A stretch of DNA of 64,000 nt from Vibrio diabolicus (GCA_001048675.1 CCKK01000015.1:1-64000); one strand, 5' to 3'. Positions 1 through 8,791 are shown, counted from the stretch's first letter. The notes: generated by a model not told the origin, from the sequence alone. Numbers and translations: made by a program.

Positions 1-134
1 TTTCGCTGTTTGAGCGTCCAAGACTTACGAACCCATAGCTCACCAAAAACAAAACCTACTAACTGCCCTTTGCTTTCGGCTACCAGAAAAATCGAGCTTT
101 CACTTTCGATTATCTTGTGTAGGTCTATCCGCAT
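1..134 (-). CDS. GNAT acetyltransferase-like integron cassette gene, partial (3' end outside window)
   Basis: The minus strand has an open frame from an ATG at 134 that runs off the window edge. Its product contains IFLVAESKGQLVGFVFGE, the typical strand-turn-strand entry of a GNAT N-acetyltransferase core. Only about 17 residues precede that core, far fewer than usual, so the start looks truncated or lies in unusual sequence. An in-frame TAA lies two codons before the ATG. The bases around the start match the inner part of the neighbouring attC sites, which suggests the 5' end was remade by recombination. It reads away from intI, as cassette genes do. The substrate is unknown. GNAT genes are common integron cassettes, but no function can be assigned from this fragment. 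Confidence 0.5.
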   Translation of the reverse strand, partial: MRIDLHKIIESESSIFLVAESKGQLVGFVFGELWVRKSWTLKQR

Positions 135-157
135 ACCACCTTAATTTTAATGGAAGC

Positions 158-284
158 TTATAACGCCCTGCTAAGGGGTGAGCAACGCAATACAAAAGCC
201 ACCGCAAACCACCTTAATCACTAAATTCAACGCATAGTAAAAATGCCACGCGTTGCGAATCCCTCTTGAGCAGTTTGTTAGGCG
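158..284 (-). repeat. attC site (VCR-like) of the SUKH-like cassette
   Basis: This is an imperfect palindrome of about 126 bp. On the minus strand it starts with the R'' core GCCTAAC and ends with a GTTATAA core next to GGGCG. It is nearly identical to the repeat at 828-953, sharing AACGCGTGGCATTTTT and the end TTGCTCACCCCTTA. It follows the 3' end of the cassette gene at 291-800, the position expected for an attC. Length and type match the large attC sites of Vibrio chromosomal integrons. Confidence 0.93.
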
Positions 285-290
285 CTTGGC

Positions 291-800
291 TTACTGGCAA
301 AGTTCGTCAATCATTTGCTCAAAGTTAGGGTACTTTGATTTGGCCACACTTATGATTTTGGACACTGAGCTTTCATTTGACGGGGCTACCTCCTGAGCAA
401 AGTCCAAAAACTCACTATTTAGGGGGCGCTTCAAATCAGGATAAGCAACAGCCTCGTATGGCCCAAGACCATGTGCAAACAACCAAACATAGTCTCCAAA
501 ATTTTGTGCAACCACCCCAACTTCACCTTCAGAGCCAAAGAAAACAATAGGTTGTTGCAAAAGATCTTCAACATTAGCGACCAGCCAAAAAGCAGCGTAA
601 CCGCCAGAACCATCTTGACCAAAAATTAAATATTCATGCCCATTGAGTGAAGAATTACCAGTCCATGCTTTAATCCATTCTGATGTTTCCTCTTGCGAAT
701 AGAAGTCATCATATGGTTCAAAGTCAATTCCCTCACCGTCCGCGTAGTCAATTTCTATTGAGTGCAGTTTTTTCAATTGATCTGGAAAAGTTCTATCCAT
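291..800 (-). CDS. SMI1/KNR4 (SUKH)-like protein in integron cassette
   Basis: The predicted protein has 169 residues. The segments GQDGSGGYAAFWL and PIVFFGSEGEVGVVAQNF followed by DYVWLFAHG resemble the SMI1/KNR4 (SUKH) fold, a superfamily rich in immunity proteins for contact-dependent and polymorphic toxins and also found as free cassettes. I chose the ATG at 800 because GGAGA lies five bases upstream; the longer frame to 860 would start inside the adjacent attC. The stop is ten bases before the attC core. No toxin gene is visible beside it. An immunity role is inferred from the superfamily; the cognate toxin is unknown. Confidence 0.7.
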   Translation of the reverse strand: MDRTFPDQLKKLHSIEIDYADGEGIDFEPYDDFYSQEETSEWIKAWTGNSSLNGHEYLIFGQDGSGGYAAFWLVANVEDLLQQPIVFFGSEGEVGVVAQNFGDYVWLFAHGLGPYEAVAYPDLKRPLNSEFLDFAQEVAPSNESSVSKIISVAKSKYPNFEQMIDELCQ

Positions 801-827
801 CTTATCTCTCCATACTTTCTGGACAAC

Positions 828-953
828 GCCTAACGCCCTGTTAAGGGGTGAGCAACGCAATACCGAAGCCGCCGCATACCACCTTAAACACTAAAATCAA
901 CGCATAGCAAAAATGCCACGCGTTGCGAATCCCTCTTAAACAGTTTGTTATGC
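828..953 (-). repeat. attC site (VCR-like) of the first, attI-proximal cassette
   Basis: A 126-bp imperfect palindrome bounded on the minus strand by GCATAAC at one end and GTTAGGC (fits GTTRRRY) at the other. It is nearly identical to the repeat at 158-284. The TAA stop of the cassette gene at 948-1529 lies inside the R'' core, so the attC supplies the stop codon. The small differences between the two copies are mostly in the central part of the arms. Confidence 0.94.
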
Positions 954-1529
954 CATTTGCATTTGGGAGCTGTAATCTAAAGGGATATCCGCAATTTTTT
1001 CTAAGTAGTTTTTTCCTACAAGAAAAGGAGTGTAGACGATACCAGTTTCATTTTTAAGAGGCTGTGCCTCTGCTACTAACAAATGATTCAATGGAGCACT
1101 ACTATCGTAATCAGTATGAATTCGAGAAGATATTGTTGGATCAATAATGAAATCTTTACCTATTGTGATCCAAACATGAATCGGTAGCCCTTCTTTATCT
1201 GAAACTTCATGCCATTCATCGACTAAAATGGATTTAGAGACAGCATACTCTCCCTTTTCTCCAAGATGCACATCACCATAAGTTAATTCACATGGAATAT
1301 TGTAGTGTTGGAGTATTGCAAATAATTGCGCGGAAACATTCATACACTGATTCCCCCAATCACCAACACCAAAGCGTTCAATCAACATACCTAAAAGATT
1401 ATTTTCAACAAGATTTCGAAAAAAATCTACATTACGTTCATCAATAGGAAATTTCTCGACAATTCTTGGAGAAATACCTAGCTCGTTTGAAGTAGAAACT
1501 GCGATATCAAACTTTTCTTCGTAAGTCAT
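948..1529 (-). CDS. First integron cassette protein, possible transglutaminase/papain-like fold
   Basis: A 193-residue protein in the cassette next to attI, the best-expressed position of an integron. AAGGAG lies seven bases before the ATG. I recognise no named family with certainty. It has a Cys in GNQCMNVSAQLFAIL at the start of a predicted helix, a His in GLPIHVWITIG and an Asp in DFIIDPTI. This order and spacing recall the Cys-His-Asp triad of transglutaminase-like or arylamine acetyltransferase-like enzymes. There is no signal peptide or membrane segment. The stop lies within the attC. Enzymatic function is inference from the triad only. Confidence 0.72.
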   Translation of the reverse strand: MTYEEKFDIAVSTSNELGISPRIVEKFPIDERNVDFFRNLVENNLLGMLIERFGVGDWGNQCMNVSAQLFAILQHYNIPCELTYGDVHLGEKGEYAVSKSILVDEWHEVSDKEGLPIHVWITIGKDFIIDPTISSRIHTDYDSSAPLNHLLVAEAQPLKNETGIVYTPFLVGKNYLEKIADIPLDYSSQMQMA

Positions 1530-1544
1530 TATTAACTCCTTATG

Positions 1545-1610
1545 GCATAACGCTTTCTATACGGCAATTTGCCTCCTTTCTGGCAAGCTACCGCCCTCTT
1601 TCTGATCAAA
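1545..1610 (-). other. attI recombination site (approximate extent)
   Basis: The minus-strand sequence AAAGCGTTATGCC at about 1543-1555 contains the core GTTATGC where the first cassette joins the platform. It lies between the first cassette gene and intI, with intI facing the opposite way, which is the standard integron layout. The core at 1545-1551 is clear; the outer limit toward intI is a guess based on usual attI length. The cassette promoter Pc should lie here or inside intI, but I could not pick it out. Confidence 0.7.
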
Positions 1611-1737
1611 AGCGCTATAAATCGTAGCACCTATATACATGAAACAAATAGAAAAACAGTATGAATATGTGTGGTCGCGCGCGCAATTAGACGGCGCAAT
1701 GGACGCTAATTACAAAAGAGGTGATAGATTAAAGAGA

Positions 1738-1753
1738 CTGTATAAATAAACAG
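1738..1753 (+). promoter_or_regulatory. LexA (SOS) box upstream of intI
   Basis: The sequence CTGTATAAATAAACAG fits the CTGT-N8-ACAG LexA consensus exactly and ends 12 bases before the intI ATG. SOS control of integron integrases through a LexA box over the intI promoter is established for Vibrio and for mobile integrons. This points to induction of cassette recombination by DNA damage or single-stranded DNA uptake. Confidence 0.88.
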
Positions 1754-1765
1754 GTCAACTTTATC

Positions 1766-2728
1766 ATGAAAAGTCAGTTTTTACTTAGTGTAAAAGAGCA
1801 CATGCTTACTCGTCATTATGCGAATAAAACCATCGAAAGTTATCTATTTTGGATAAAACGCTTTATCACTTTCCACCAGCTTGCCCACCCTTCAACACTA
1901 GCAGAAGATGATGTCGTTCAGTTCCTGAGTTACTTAGCGGTAAAAGAAAAAGTTGCGGTAAAAACGCAAGCTTTGGCACTAAACTCAATATCATTTTTAT
2001 ATCGTGATTATTTCAAAACTCCACTATCACTTGATATGAGATTTCAGAAATCCCTGACCGAAAAGAAACTTCCCGTTGTATTAACTAGGGAGGAGATCCG
2101 ACGATTCGTTCAACATATCGACCCGAGGTATAAACTCCATATTCAGTTGCTTTATGGCTCAGGGCTTCGAGTCATGGAGTGTTTGCGCTTAAGAGTTCAG
2201 GACATCGATTATGATTATGGCGCAGTTCGTGTTTGGCAAGGAAAAGGAGGTAAAAATCGTACCGTAACGTTAGCAAAAGAGCTACATGAGCCGCTTAAAG
2301 CTCAGGTTAATTTAGCAAGAGATTACTATTTTAAAGATAGACACATGCCTGGTTATGCGGGTGTATACATCTCTGAAGGTTTACGACGTAAATACCCAAA
2401 AGCGGAGCTAGATTTTAACTGGCACTTTTTATTCCCATCAACAAAGTTAAGTACAGATCGGGACACCGGAGAGCTCAGAAGGCATCATATCAATGAAAGT
2501 GCAATACAAAGAGCGGTAAAGCGCGCTGCAACGGATGCGTGTATCGAGAAAACAGTAACATGCCATACACTCAGGCACAGCTTTGCCACACATTTATTGG
2601 AGTCTGGTGCTGACATTAGAACAGTACAAGAGCAGCTTGGTCACACCGATGTAAAAACCACCCAGATTTATACTCACGTTATCGAGCGCGGGGCTGGCGG
2701 CGTGTTGAGTCCATTATCCAGCCTTTAG
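1766..2728 (+). CDS. intI: Chromosomal integron integrase IntI (VchIntIA type)
   Basis: A tyrosine recombinase of 320 residues, the length of Vibrio chromosomal integron integrases. It recombines attC-bearing cassettes at attI. The N-terminal SAM-like core-binding domain covers about residues 1-90. The catalytic domain has Arg in GSGLRVMECLRLR, the block HTLRHSFATHLLESG with His and Arg, LGHTDVKTTQIYTH and the nucleophile Tyr. Between the catalytic boxes, roughly residues 190-235, lies the additional segment specific to integron integrases (WHFLFPSTKLS, then RRHHIN). The gene faces away from the cassettes and has a LexA box directly upstream. No frameshift or missing catalytic residue is seen, so it should be active. 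Confidence 0.96.
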   Translation: MKSQFLLSVKEHMLTRHYANKTIESYLFWIKRFITFHQLAHPSTLAEDDVVQFLSYLAVKEKVAVKTQALALNSISFLYRDYFKTPLSLDMRFQKSLTEKKLPVVLTREEIRRFVQHIDPRYKLHIQLLYGSGLRVMECLRLRVQDIDYDYGAVRVWQGKGGKNRTVTLAKELHEPLKAQVNLARDYYFKDRHMPGYAGVYISEGLRRKYPKAELDFNWHFLFPSTKLSTDRDTGELRRHHINESAIQRAVKRAATDACIEKTVTCHTLRHSFATHLLESGADIRTVQEQLGHTDVKTTQIYTHVIERGAGGVLSPLSSL

Positions 2729-2735
2729 AAAAACA

Positions 2736-2758
2736 AAGCCACCTCGAAAAGGTGGCTT
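2736..2758 (-). terminator. Rho-independent terminator after the 2772 gene
   Basis: The arms AAGCCACCT and AGGTGGCTT are separated by a 5-base loop. On the minus strand the stem is followed by TTGTTTTT. It lies between the convergent intI and the 2772-3245 gene and serves mainly the minus strand. Confidence 0.8.
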
Positions 2759-2771
2759 GCTGTATAACTCG

Positions 2772-3245
2772 CTATTGACGAACACCGAGTTTCACATTGC
2801 CTTTTGAATCAAACCAAAGCGCTTGTGAACGGCGACGTCCAATCAATATTGGACCATCATCATAAAAGAGAAAGTTCTTCCAATGCTTTTTAAAAATCGA
2901 CCACTTAGTTTCGATGACATTGTACTTCTCGTAGCAAAAGTAAACGGTCACATCGTCTTGCCAATCGACATGTGCTTCTACTTCCGCTGGCATGTCCGGA
3001 TCATCCAACTCCCACGCAGCCATCCAATCAACGACTTCAGACCAGTTCGCCTCATTCATTGGCCAATCTTGGGAGCTAAGTCGATCCATATCAGGGCTTT
3101 GAGCACTAATATTTTCTTTCCAAAATTGTGCTGAACGAGCTTGGCTCATCGGCTTAATAAAAGCCAAATCTTCTTTTGGCACAGGCATCGACTGATGCGT
3201 AAAAATCCATTTTCTTTGGTATTCATCCAAAGGCAAATAAGACAT
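2772..3245 (-). CDS. Conserved hypothetical protein (DUF2947-like)
   Basis: A 157-residue soluble protein rich in Trp and acidic residues (MNEANWSEVVDWMAAWELDD), with no signal peptide or membrane helix. It ends in a short beta-rich tail (GPILIGRRRSQALWFDSKGNV). It resembles the DUF2947 proteins of Vibrio and related gammaproteobacteria, an assignment from memory that a profile search should confirm. Function is unknown. It is the last gene of a likely operon with the HD protein and the acetyltransferase upstream (gaps of 13 and 1 bases), and a terminator follows. It is the first gene outside the integron platform. Confidence 0.75.
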   Translation of the reverse strand: MSYLPLDEYQRKWIFTHQSMPVPKEDLAFIKPMSQARSAQFWKENISAQSPDMDRLSSQDWPMNEANWSEVVDWMAAWELDDPDMPAEVEAHVDWQDDVTVYFCYEKYNVIETKWSIFKKHWKNFLFYDDGPILIGRRRSQALWFDSKGNVKLGVRQ

Positions 3246-3258
3246 TCAGTCTCCTTTA

Positions 3259-3846
3259 TTACGATTTCAGCCAACCTTTCTCTGTGGCTTCTTCTATCAA
3301 CTCTTTCGCTTTGTCCCATAAGGTAACAGAGCCAAATTCAATTCGTTTATTAATGGTAAGTGCTTGTTCACGAGAGACGCCATGCTCCTTCCAACTCTGA
3401 CCATTATTATGGTAGTTCAAGAGCATTGGAATTAACCGATCGAGTGCTTTTGCATACTTAGCATCATCGGTCTGCGCGGCTTCAAATTCATGCCAAAGCG
3501 CCAATAACTCTTGCTCCTGATCGCTGGGTAACATACCAAACAAGCGTTCTGCCGCTCTAATTTCTTTTTCTACTTGCTCTTGAGACGCGGCAGTATCATA
3601 AACAAAGGTATCCCCCGCGTCGATCTCTACTACGTCATGTATCAATAACATTTTCATCACTCGGCAAATATCTACTGGTGCATTCGCATGCTCTTCCATC
3701 AATATTGCCATCAGTGTGACATGCCAACTATGCTCACCACTATTTTCGAGACGCCCTTCAGCACTTTTAACTCGGGTTCGGCGCAAAATACTTTTGAGTT
3801 TATCGAGCTCGATTACAAGTGCTAATTGCTTTTCCAATCGCTCCAT
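3259..3846 (-). CDS. HD-domain phosphohydrolase (YfbR/HDDC2-like)
   Basis: A 195-residue HD-domain hydrolase. Metal-binding residues are in GEHSWHVTLMA, then IHDVVEIDAGDTF, and a distal Asp in KALDRLIPML. The arrangement matches HDDC2/YfbR-type 5'-deoxynucleotidases that dephosphorylate deoxynucleoside monophosphates in the cytoplasm. Substrate is not proven by sequence. It starts one base after the stop of the upstream acetyltransferase gene and is 13 bases from the downstream gene, so the three are probably co-transcribed. Confidence 0.82.
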   Translation of the reverse strand: MERLEKQLALVIELDKLKSILRRTRVKSAEGRLENSGEHSWHVTLMAILMEEHANAPVDICRVMKMLLIHDVVEIDAGDTFVYDTAASQEQVEKEIRAAERLFGMLPSDQEQELLALWHEFEAAQTDDAKYAKALDRLIPMLLNYHNNGQSWKEHGVSREQALTINKRIEFGSVTLWDKAKELIEEATEKGWLKS

Positions 3847-3847
3847 A

Positions 3848-4433
3848 CTATCGCCCTTCTGGTTGCCAATTCGGATTAATAAGTGACGTTAGAACGTGGT
3901 CTTGCCATTCACCATTAATCAAAAGGTAATCTTTTGCATACCCTTCTTGGTTGAACCCTACATGCTCTAGCACAGCTTCACTACGTTTGTTGTGAGGCAT
4001 GTAGCCGGCTTGAATACGATGTAACTTCTGCACGTTAAACATGTAGTCGCAAGCCATGGTTAATCCACGACGCATATAACCATGCCCTTGCGCTTTTTCA
4101 GCGAGAGAGTATCCGACGTTACAAGAATAAAAAGGGAAACGACTCAAATTACTAAAGGATATCGTACCTAGCATTTCACCCGAAGAGGCTCTGACCAAGA
4201 GGCAATAATACCCCAACCCCATTCGATGCAGCTCATTGAGCTTGATAAGCTTTTGCAACCAACCGTTAACTGAAGAAAAAAGCTTCTTCACGTTTCGGCT
4301 CAAACGGTTTCAGATATTCTCGGTTCGCTTGAAAATACTCGGCAATCATATCTGCGTCACCGATTTCAGCGGTACGCAGAAGCAAGTCACCGTCCAACTT
4401 ATGAACGGCGATAGATGAGCTGTTATCTTCCAT
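3848..4433 (-). pseudogene. RimJ/RimL-type N-acetyltransferase, single-base frameshift
   Basis: Joining two minus-strand frames gives a 194-residue GNAT protein, the length of RimJ. The first part begins at the ATG at 4433 (MEDNSSSIAVHKLDGDLLLR, then RTAEIGDADMIAEYF); the second continues SVNGWLQKLIKLNELHRMG through GYSLAEKAQGHGYMRRGL, the acetyl-CoA loop, to the stop at 3848. The frame breaks at an A6 run (plus strand 4276-4281), where one base too many gives a stop just after. RimJ/RimL enzymes acetylate ribosomal proteins or other N-termini. The rest of the gene is undamaged, so a sequencing error is at least as likely as true loss. Confidence 0.8.
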
Positions 4434-4469
4434 TACAAATGATTAATTCCGTCTTTTCGTTCAATTCGA

Positions 4470-6014
4470 TTAATTCTTGCGGATACCGTAATCACGCAGT
4501 TTATTAGCGATTGAGGTATGCGATACATTTAAGCGCTTAGCAAGCTTGCGGCTTGATGGGAATGACTGATACAAACGCTCCAGAACCTGAGATTCATAGT
4601 CACGCATGATCTCATCCAATGAACCGTCGATGTTAAGAGTCGCACTACCAGCACCGACTGATTGAGGCTGAGGTAAATTGAAGTGATCCGCGTTTAGTAT
4701 ACCACCATCCATTTCTGTGAGCGCTCGAAGAACCATGTTATCGAGTTGGCGCATGTTTCCTGGCCACTGATAATTTGCAAGGGCATCAACTAGACCATCA
4801 TCAAACTCTGGCTTATCAATCCCAAGCTGTTGAGCATGTTTCGCCACAAATAACTCAAGCAATGGCGCAACGTCATTTGAGCGCTTACGTAACGGAGGAA
4901 TGCTGAGCGTAAGTACGTTGAGACGATAATACAAATCTTCACGGAACATTCCTGCCTCAGAAAGTTCGGCAAGGTTATGTTTTGTTGAAGCGATGATACG
5001 AACATCGACATGCATCTCATCTTCTGCACCGACACGACGGAAATTACCATCTTGTAGAAAACGTAACAGCTTGATTTGAAGATGCGAACTCATTTCACCG
5101 ATTTCATCAAGAAATACTGTCCCGCCATTTGCTTGCTCAAAGATGCCTTTGTGACCTTGTTCATGATTAAATGAACCCGGCGCATGACCAAAAAGTTCGG
5201 TTTCTGCTACATCGTCAGGCATCGAAGCACAACTCAAAACTAAGAATGGCTTGCTCGCACGGCTAGAACGGCTGTGGCAAGCTTTAGCAAGCATTTCTTT
5301 ACCGGTCCCTGTTTCGCCCTCAATTAACAGTGGCTGGTCAAGCACAGACAGCTTCTTAGCTTGGTTCATTAGCGCTTTATGACGGTTCGATATACCAACA
5401 AAGTGCTCAAAACCCAGAGGATTATGCAGTGGTAGCGCTTCTTCTATTCTTGCGACTTGCTGACTAGAGCGAATCGTCATCAGTGTACTAGCTAAGGTCG
5501 AGTTTTGCGCTTCGTCTCGGATATAAACTGGCATCAACTCAAGAACATAGTCCAAGCCATCAATCACAAGGTTTTCCCGCGTTCTGCCATTCACACCTTC
5601 AGACCAGCGAGAAAAACGAACACTTGGCAGCAAAGCTCCGATCTGCGTACCAATTACTTCTTGCTTGTGAAGACCAAGCAGTGAAAGTGCAGACATGTTT
5701 GCCATGTCTACGGCACCTTTAAGGTCGATGGCAAAAACCGGATCGGGCAAGTTATCAACTAGCGAGAGCAACTCCGTATTGTGGCGCTCCATCGGCATAA
5801 ACTGGATTTTACGTACGTCTTTCACCCCCGGAATACGGCGGATTTCAGCCATCAGCTCACTAAACGTATCAAAATCAATATCTGGGCAATTCAAATAGAT
5901 AATACCGCTAATATCGATTTCGATACCACGCAAGTCGATGCTTTTAGACGCTAAAATATCGAGCAGTTCTCGGGTCAAGCCGAGTCGATCTTCACATAAG
6001 ACTTCAAGACGCAC
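4470..6014 (-). CDS. tyrR: Aromatic amino acid transcriptional regulator TyrR
   Basis: The protein has 514 residues, almost the same as E. coli TyrR. An ACT domain (about 1-70) binds aromatic amino acids; a PAS domain (about 78-190) follows; then an AAA+ domain with Walker A GETGTGKE and Walker B GGTVFLDEIGEM; and a Fis-type helix-turn-helix at the C-terminus (SSRKLAKRLNVSHTSIANKL). The sigma-54 contact motif GAFTGA is replaced by a degenerate APGSFN, as known for TyrR, which acts on sigma-70 promoters. It controls aromatic amino acid synthesis and transport. It sits downstream of ycjX-ycjF as in E. coli. Confidence 0.96.
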   Translation of the reverse strand: MRLEVLCEDRLGLTRELLDILASKSIDLRGIEIDISGIIYLNCPDIDFDTFSELMAEIRRIPGVKDVRKIQFMPMERHNTELLSLVDNLPDPVFAIDLKGAVDMANMSALSLLGLHKQEVIGTQIGALLPSVRFSRWSEGVNGRTRENLVIDGLDYVLELMPVYIRDEAQNSTLASTLMTIRSSQQVARIEEALPLHNPLGFEHFVGISNRHKALMNQAKKLSVLDQPLLIEGETGTGKEMLAKACHSRSSRASKPFLVLSCASMPDDVAETELFGHAPGSFNHEQGHKGIFEQANGGTVFLDEIGEMSSHLQIKLLRFLQDGNFRRVGAEDEMHVDVRIIASTKHNLAELSEAGMFREDLYYRLNVLTLSIPPLRKRSNDVAPLLELFVAKHAQQLGIDKPEFDDGLVDALANYQWPGNMRQLDNMVLRALTEMDGGILNADHFNLPQPQSVGAGSATLNIDGSLDEIMRDYESQVLERLYQSFPSSRKLAKRLNVSHTSIANKLRDYGIRKN

Positions 6015-6035
6015 TGAAAATATCCCAATTCACGA

Positions 6036-6055
6036 CTGTCAGGAAAAGTTGACAG
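6036..6055. promoter_or_regulatory. Inverted repeat upstream of tyrR, candidate operator
   Basis: The arms CTGTCA and TGACAG are separated by eight bases, starting 22 bases before the tyrR start codon. It does not fit the TyrR box TGTAAA-N6-TTTACA and is too wide for a LexA box. It could be an operator or a 5' UTR hairpin. Confidence 0.3.
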
Positions 6056-6114
6056 TAGTTTCTATCATGCTTGGAATGGCGTCAAGCAATCCTATCCATC
6101 AAAGTTGATATTCG

Positions 6115-7155
6115 TTACGGTTTCATCGTAATTGATGCAACTTTCGCCGCCACAGCCTTGCGTATGGTGCCCAATTTAACCTGACGGTCAGGATACCATG
6201 GTAGTGGACGCAATAAGGTCATCGCTTTCAAGCCCAAACGTGCCGTTAGAATACCAACACCTAGCCCCTGCCCCGCACGAGCGGAGACTTTGCCCGCAAG
6301 GTCCATCGACATCAAGTCCATACTGGCATCAATAGCTAGCTCACTGGCACCAGCCGCCGCCATATTGACAAATACCGCTTTTAGTAGCTTGATGCGAGAG
6401 GCGTAACCTAGCTCTACCCCATATACCTTGGAGAGGTTGTCGATCATTTTGAAATTTCGCCACGCCACCAGCAACATATCAGCGGCAGCCAGAGGGCTCA
6501 CCGCTACTAGGGCCGCACACTCGGTTGCGTGCTGCGATACGATTTTCGTTGCCAATTTGTCTTGTTGGCTCACGACCATCGAGTCATACATATCAAGGAT
6601 TTCAGCATCACTATGAGCAGGGTTAATGCTGTTCCGCCAACGATCAAAGCCCGGGTTCTCTGCCATCACACCACTTTGTTCTGCCACTGTTTCGCAAAAG
6701 GCTTTCCCTTTCCCCACACTCTCACTATTAACAAGTGCTTCGGCTTCTTCTTGAACACTAAAATGATTTCGTAGTTTGCGCAGTTTCCAAAGCTCTTTAC
6801 CCATCGCCCCTAAACCAAGCGAAGCGATCGCAGCAATAAACCCCGTCCAGCTTAAAGCCAGCCAATCAGAAGTTTGAATTGCGGTTATAACCGAGTCCAC
6901 CGCTTGCCAGCCAACCAAACCAGCGAAGGTGGCAAATGCGCCAGTCGCGAGCCACTTTCTGCCCGGTTTTGGACGAATGACATGCTCGAGTTGCAATTCC
7001 TGTTCGGTCTCCTGGCGCTCTTCTTTAACTTCAACAGGTACGAATGTTTCTTTTTCGCCGAATGTTTGCTGCGCCGTTAACTCCGGTTGATTCGATTGCT
7101 GCTCTTTTTCCATTGCCTTTTCAGAGAAAACTTGTTTTTGCTTCAACTCACTCAT
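6115..7155 (-). CDS. ycjF: YcjF family inner-membrane protein (DUF697)
   Basis: A 346-residue protein with a charged, Glu/Gln-rich N-terminus (about 1-65) and two membrane segments near 70-110 ([19 protein letters not shown] and [18 protein letters not shown]). A DUF697-type C-terminal region follows ([21 protein letters not shown]). YcjF is associated with the phage-shock regulon in enterobacteria; its molecular function is unknown. The start overlaps the stop of ycjX by four bases, so translation is probably coupled. tyrR follows as in E. coli. Confidence 0.9.
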   Translation of the reverse strand: MSELKQKQVFSEKAMEKEQQSNQPELTAQQTFGEKETFVPVEVKEERQETEQELQLEHVIRPKPGRKWLATGAFATFAGLVGWQAVDSVITAIQTSDWLALSWTGFIAAIASLGLGAMGKELWKLRKLRNHFSVQEEAEALVNSESVGKGKAFCETVAEQSGVMAENPGFDRWRNSINPAHSDAEILDMYDSMVVSQQDKLATKIVSQHATECAALVAVSPLAAADMLLVAWRNFKMIDNLSKVYGVELGYASRIKLLKAVFVNMAAAGASELAIDASMDLMSMDLAGKVSARAGQGLGVGILTARLGLKAMTLLRPLPWYPDRQVKLGTIRKAVAAKVASITMKP

Positions 7156-8528
7156 TTCAATTTATCTCCAATCAGGTAATCCAGTGCTTTGTCTAAGCGT
7201 ATGTGCTTCACTGGCTCATCATTCGGTGAGGGCATTGGACGGAATGACGTAAAATCAAATCCGTTGTTTTGCCAATAAGCCGCATTTGGTAGCTTTTTCG
7301 GCACTTCTCCCGGAAACATCGTCATCGGCTCACCATCCAACGTCGTACCCTGTAACGCCGGAATCGCCTTATCTCCAGAAGAAATAAATCCCGTCGTGGT
7401 TGATTGGATAGAAGCGATACTCATGCAGCTCATCTCGATATTCTCGTAGGCTGCGGTTTGCCACGCTGGATGCACCATTTGTTGTAGCAAAGATACTAAA
7501 TTGGGATGCTGATCGGGCGTTATGTGATCCGCTTTTGTGGCAGCAAACAGCACTTTGTCGATTTTTGGTGAGAATAAACGGCGCAAAAAGCTACTACGAC
7601 CGTAACGAAAGCTATGCATGATCTGCTCTAGCGCTTGGCGCATGTCGTAAAACGCTTCATCGCCGGCATTGAGAGGCTGCAAGCAATCCACAAGTACAAT
7701 CTGGCGATCGAAGGTCGCAAAATGATGCTTATAAAACGCTTTCACTACTTTCTGTTGGTACTCCTGAAAACGCGCTTCGAGCATCGCTAAGTTGCTGCCC
7801 TTAAGCGCCTTGCTTTCCGGATCAGCACGACACGGGAAAAACTGTAGCACTGGCGCGCCTCCGAGCTCACCAGGTAATACGAAGCGGCCAGGCTGTACCC
7901 AATGAAGACCTGCGTCTTTACAGGTATGAAGGTACTCGGTGTATGTATGCGCAACTTTCTCGAGTAGTTTCTCGTTCACTTCAGCAGAAAGATCCACCTT
8001 TTCTAATTCAGACAGCCAAGCTTTGGCTAGATCGCCACGCTGGCCTTTAAGTGCATCAAACTGAGTTTGCGACCACGTCGCAAAGTCCATGTCCAATAAC
8101 GGCAGGTCGAGCAACCACTCTCCTGGATAGTCGATAATATCAACATTTAAAATTGCGGTTTTACTCAACAGCTTTTTCGTGGTTTTATTTGGTTTGTACT
8201 TAAGCGCTAAGCGAATCTCACTCACATCCCGTGTTGGTACTGGCCATTGAGGTGGGATCGCATGGATCTGGCTCATCGCTTCGTCGTAAGCAAAACGTGG
8301 CACCATCATATTCGCTTGAGGTTCACGCTTCGCTCCAATAAGACGCTTATCTCTGGCTGCAGTCAAAAGAGGCAAATTATCATGGGTAGCGGTATGGAGA
8401 AGCTGATTCACTAATGACGTGATGAATGCCGTCTTACCTGCACGAGAAAGTCCGGTGACGGCAATTCGAACATTGGAATCCATACCTCTGTTGATAAAGT
8501 CATTGACTTCTTTCTTTATTCTTTTCAT
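7152..8528 (-). CDS. ycjX: YcjX family P-loop NTPase (DUF463)
   Basis: A 458-residue P-loop protein. The Walker A motif is [11 protein letters not shown] near residue 30. A D-rich Walker B-type strand ([13 protein letters not shown]) and a G4-like segment (ATKADHIT) resemble GTPases. It belongs to the YcjX/DUF463 family, whose gene pairs with ycjF and is induced in the phage-shock response of enterobacteria. No pspA homologue lies in this window. Precise substrate and role are unknown. Confidence 0.9.
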   Translation of the reverse strand: MKRIKKEVNDFINRGMDSNVRIAVTGLSRAGKTAFITSLVNQLLHTATHDNLPLLTAARDKRLIGAKREPQANMMVPRFAYDEAMSQIHAIPPQWPVPTRDVSEIRLALKYKPNKTTKKLLSKTAILNVDIIDYPGEWLLDLPLLDMDFATWSQTQFDALKGQRGDLAKAWLSELEKVDLSAEVNEKLLEKVAHTYTEYLHTCKDAGLHWVQPGRFVLPGELGGAPVLQFFPCRADPESKALKGSNLAMLEARFQEYQQKVVKAFYKHHFATFDRQIVLVDCLQPLNAGDEAFYDMRQALEQIMHSFRYGRSSFLRRLFSPKIDKVLFAATKADHITPDQHPNLVSLLQQMVHPAWQTAAYENIEMSCMSIASIQSTTTGFISSGDKAIPALQGTTLDGEPMTMFPGEVPKKLPNAAYWQNNGFDFTSFRPMPSPNDEPVKHIRLDKALDYLIGDKLK

Positions 8529-8689
8529 TGCGCTTCTTTATCTTGCTCCGCTCTAAAACAACGTTATCAGCAACTTCGGGTATTAATCTATGAAGACTTA
8601 CCTTTCCATACTGAACTCTATGAGTCTAACTTTATATACCTTAATAAAAGATGAACAAAACATTCGCTTAAAGCAGGATGAAAAAAGAA

Positions 8690-8714
8690 AAGCCCCTGAG
8701 TGGTTCAGAGGCTT
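8690..8714 (-). terminator. Rho-independent terminator after the 8792 gene
   Basis: Stem AAGCCCCTGA / TCAGAGGCTT with one mismatch. On the minus strand it is followed by TTCTTTTTTC. It ends the small membrane-protein transcript and separates it from ycjX. The remainder of 8529-8791 shows only AT-rich sequence that should carry the ycjX promoter. Confidence 0.75.
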
Positions 8715-8791
8715 ACTTAATCAACACTAAAGCATTAGTGACCCTATTTATGCTGATTACTGTGTTGAACAGAAACCTGCTTTCTTTGAGT

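Noticed and set aside
158..953. Direct repeats as a CRISPR array
   Set aside because: There are only two copies of about 126 bp with gene-length spacing and attC cores, so they are integron attC sites.
6036..6055. LexA or TyrR box before tyrR
   Set aside because: The dyad CTGTCA-N8-TGACAG is too wide for LexA and does not fit TGTAAA-N6-TTTACA; kept only as an unspecified inverted repeat.
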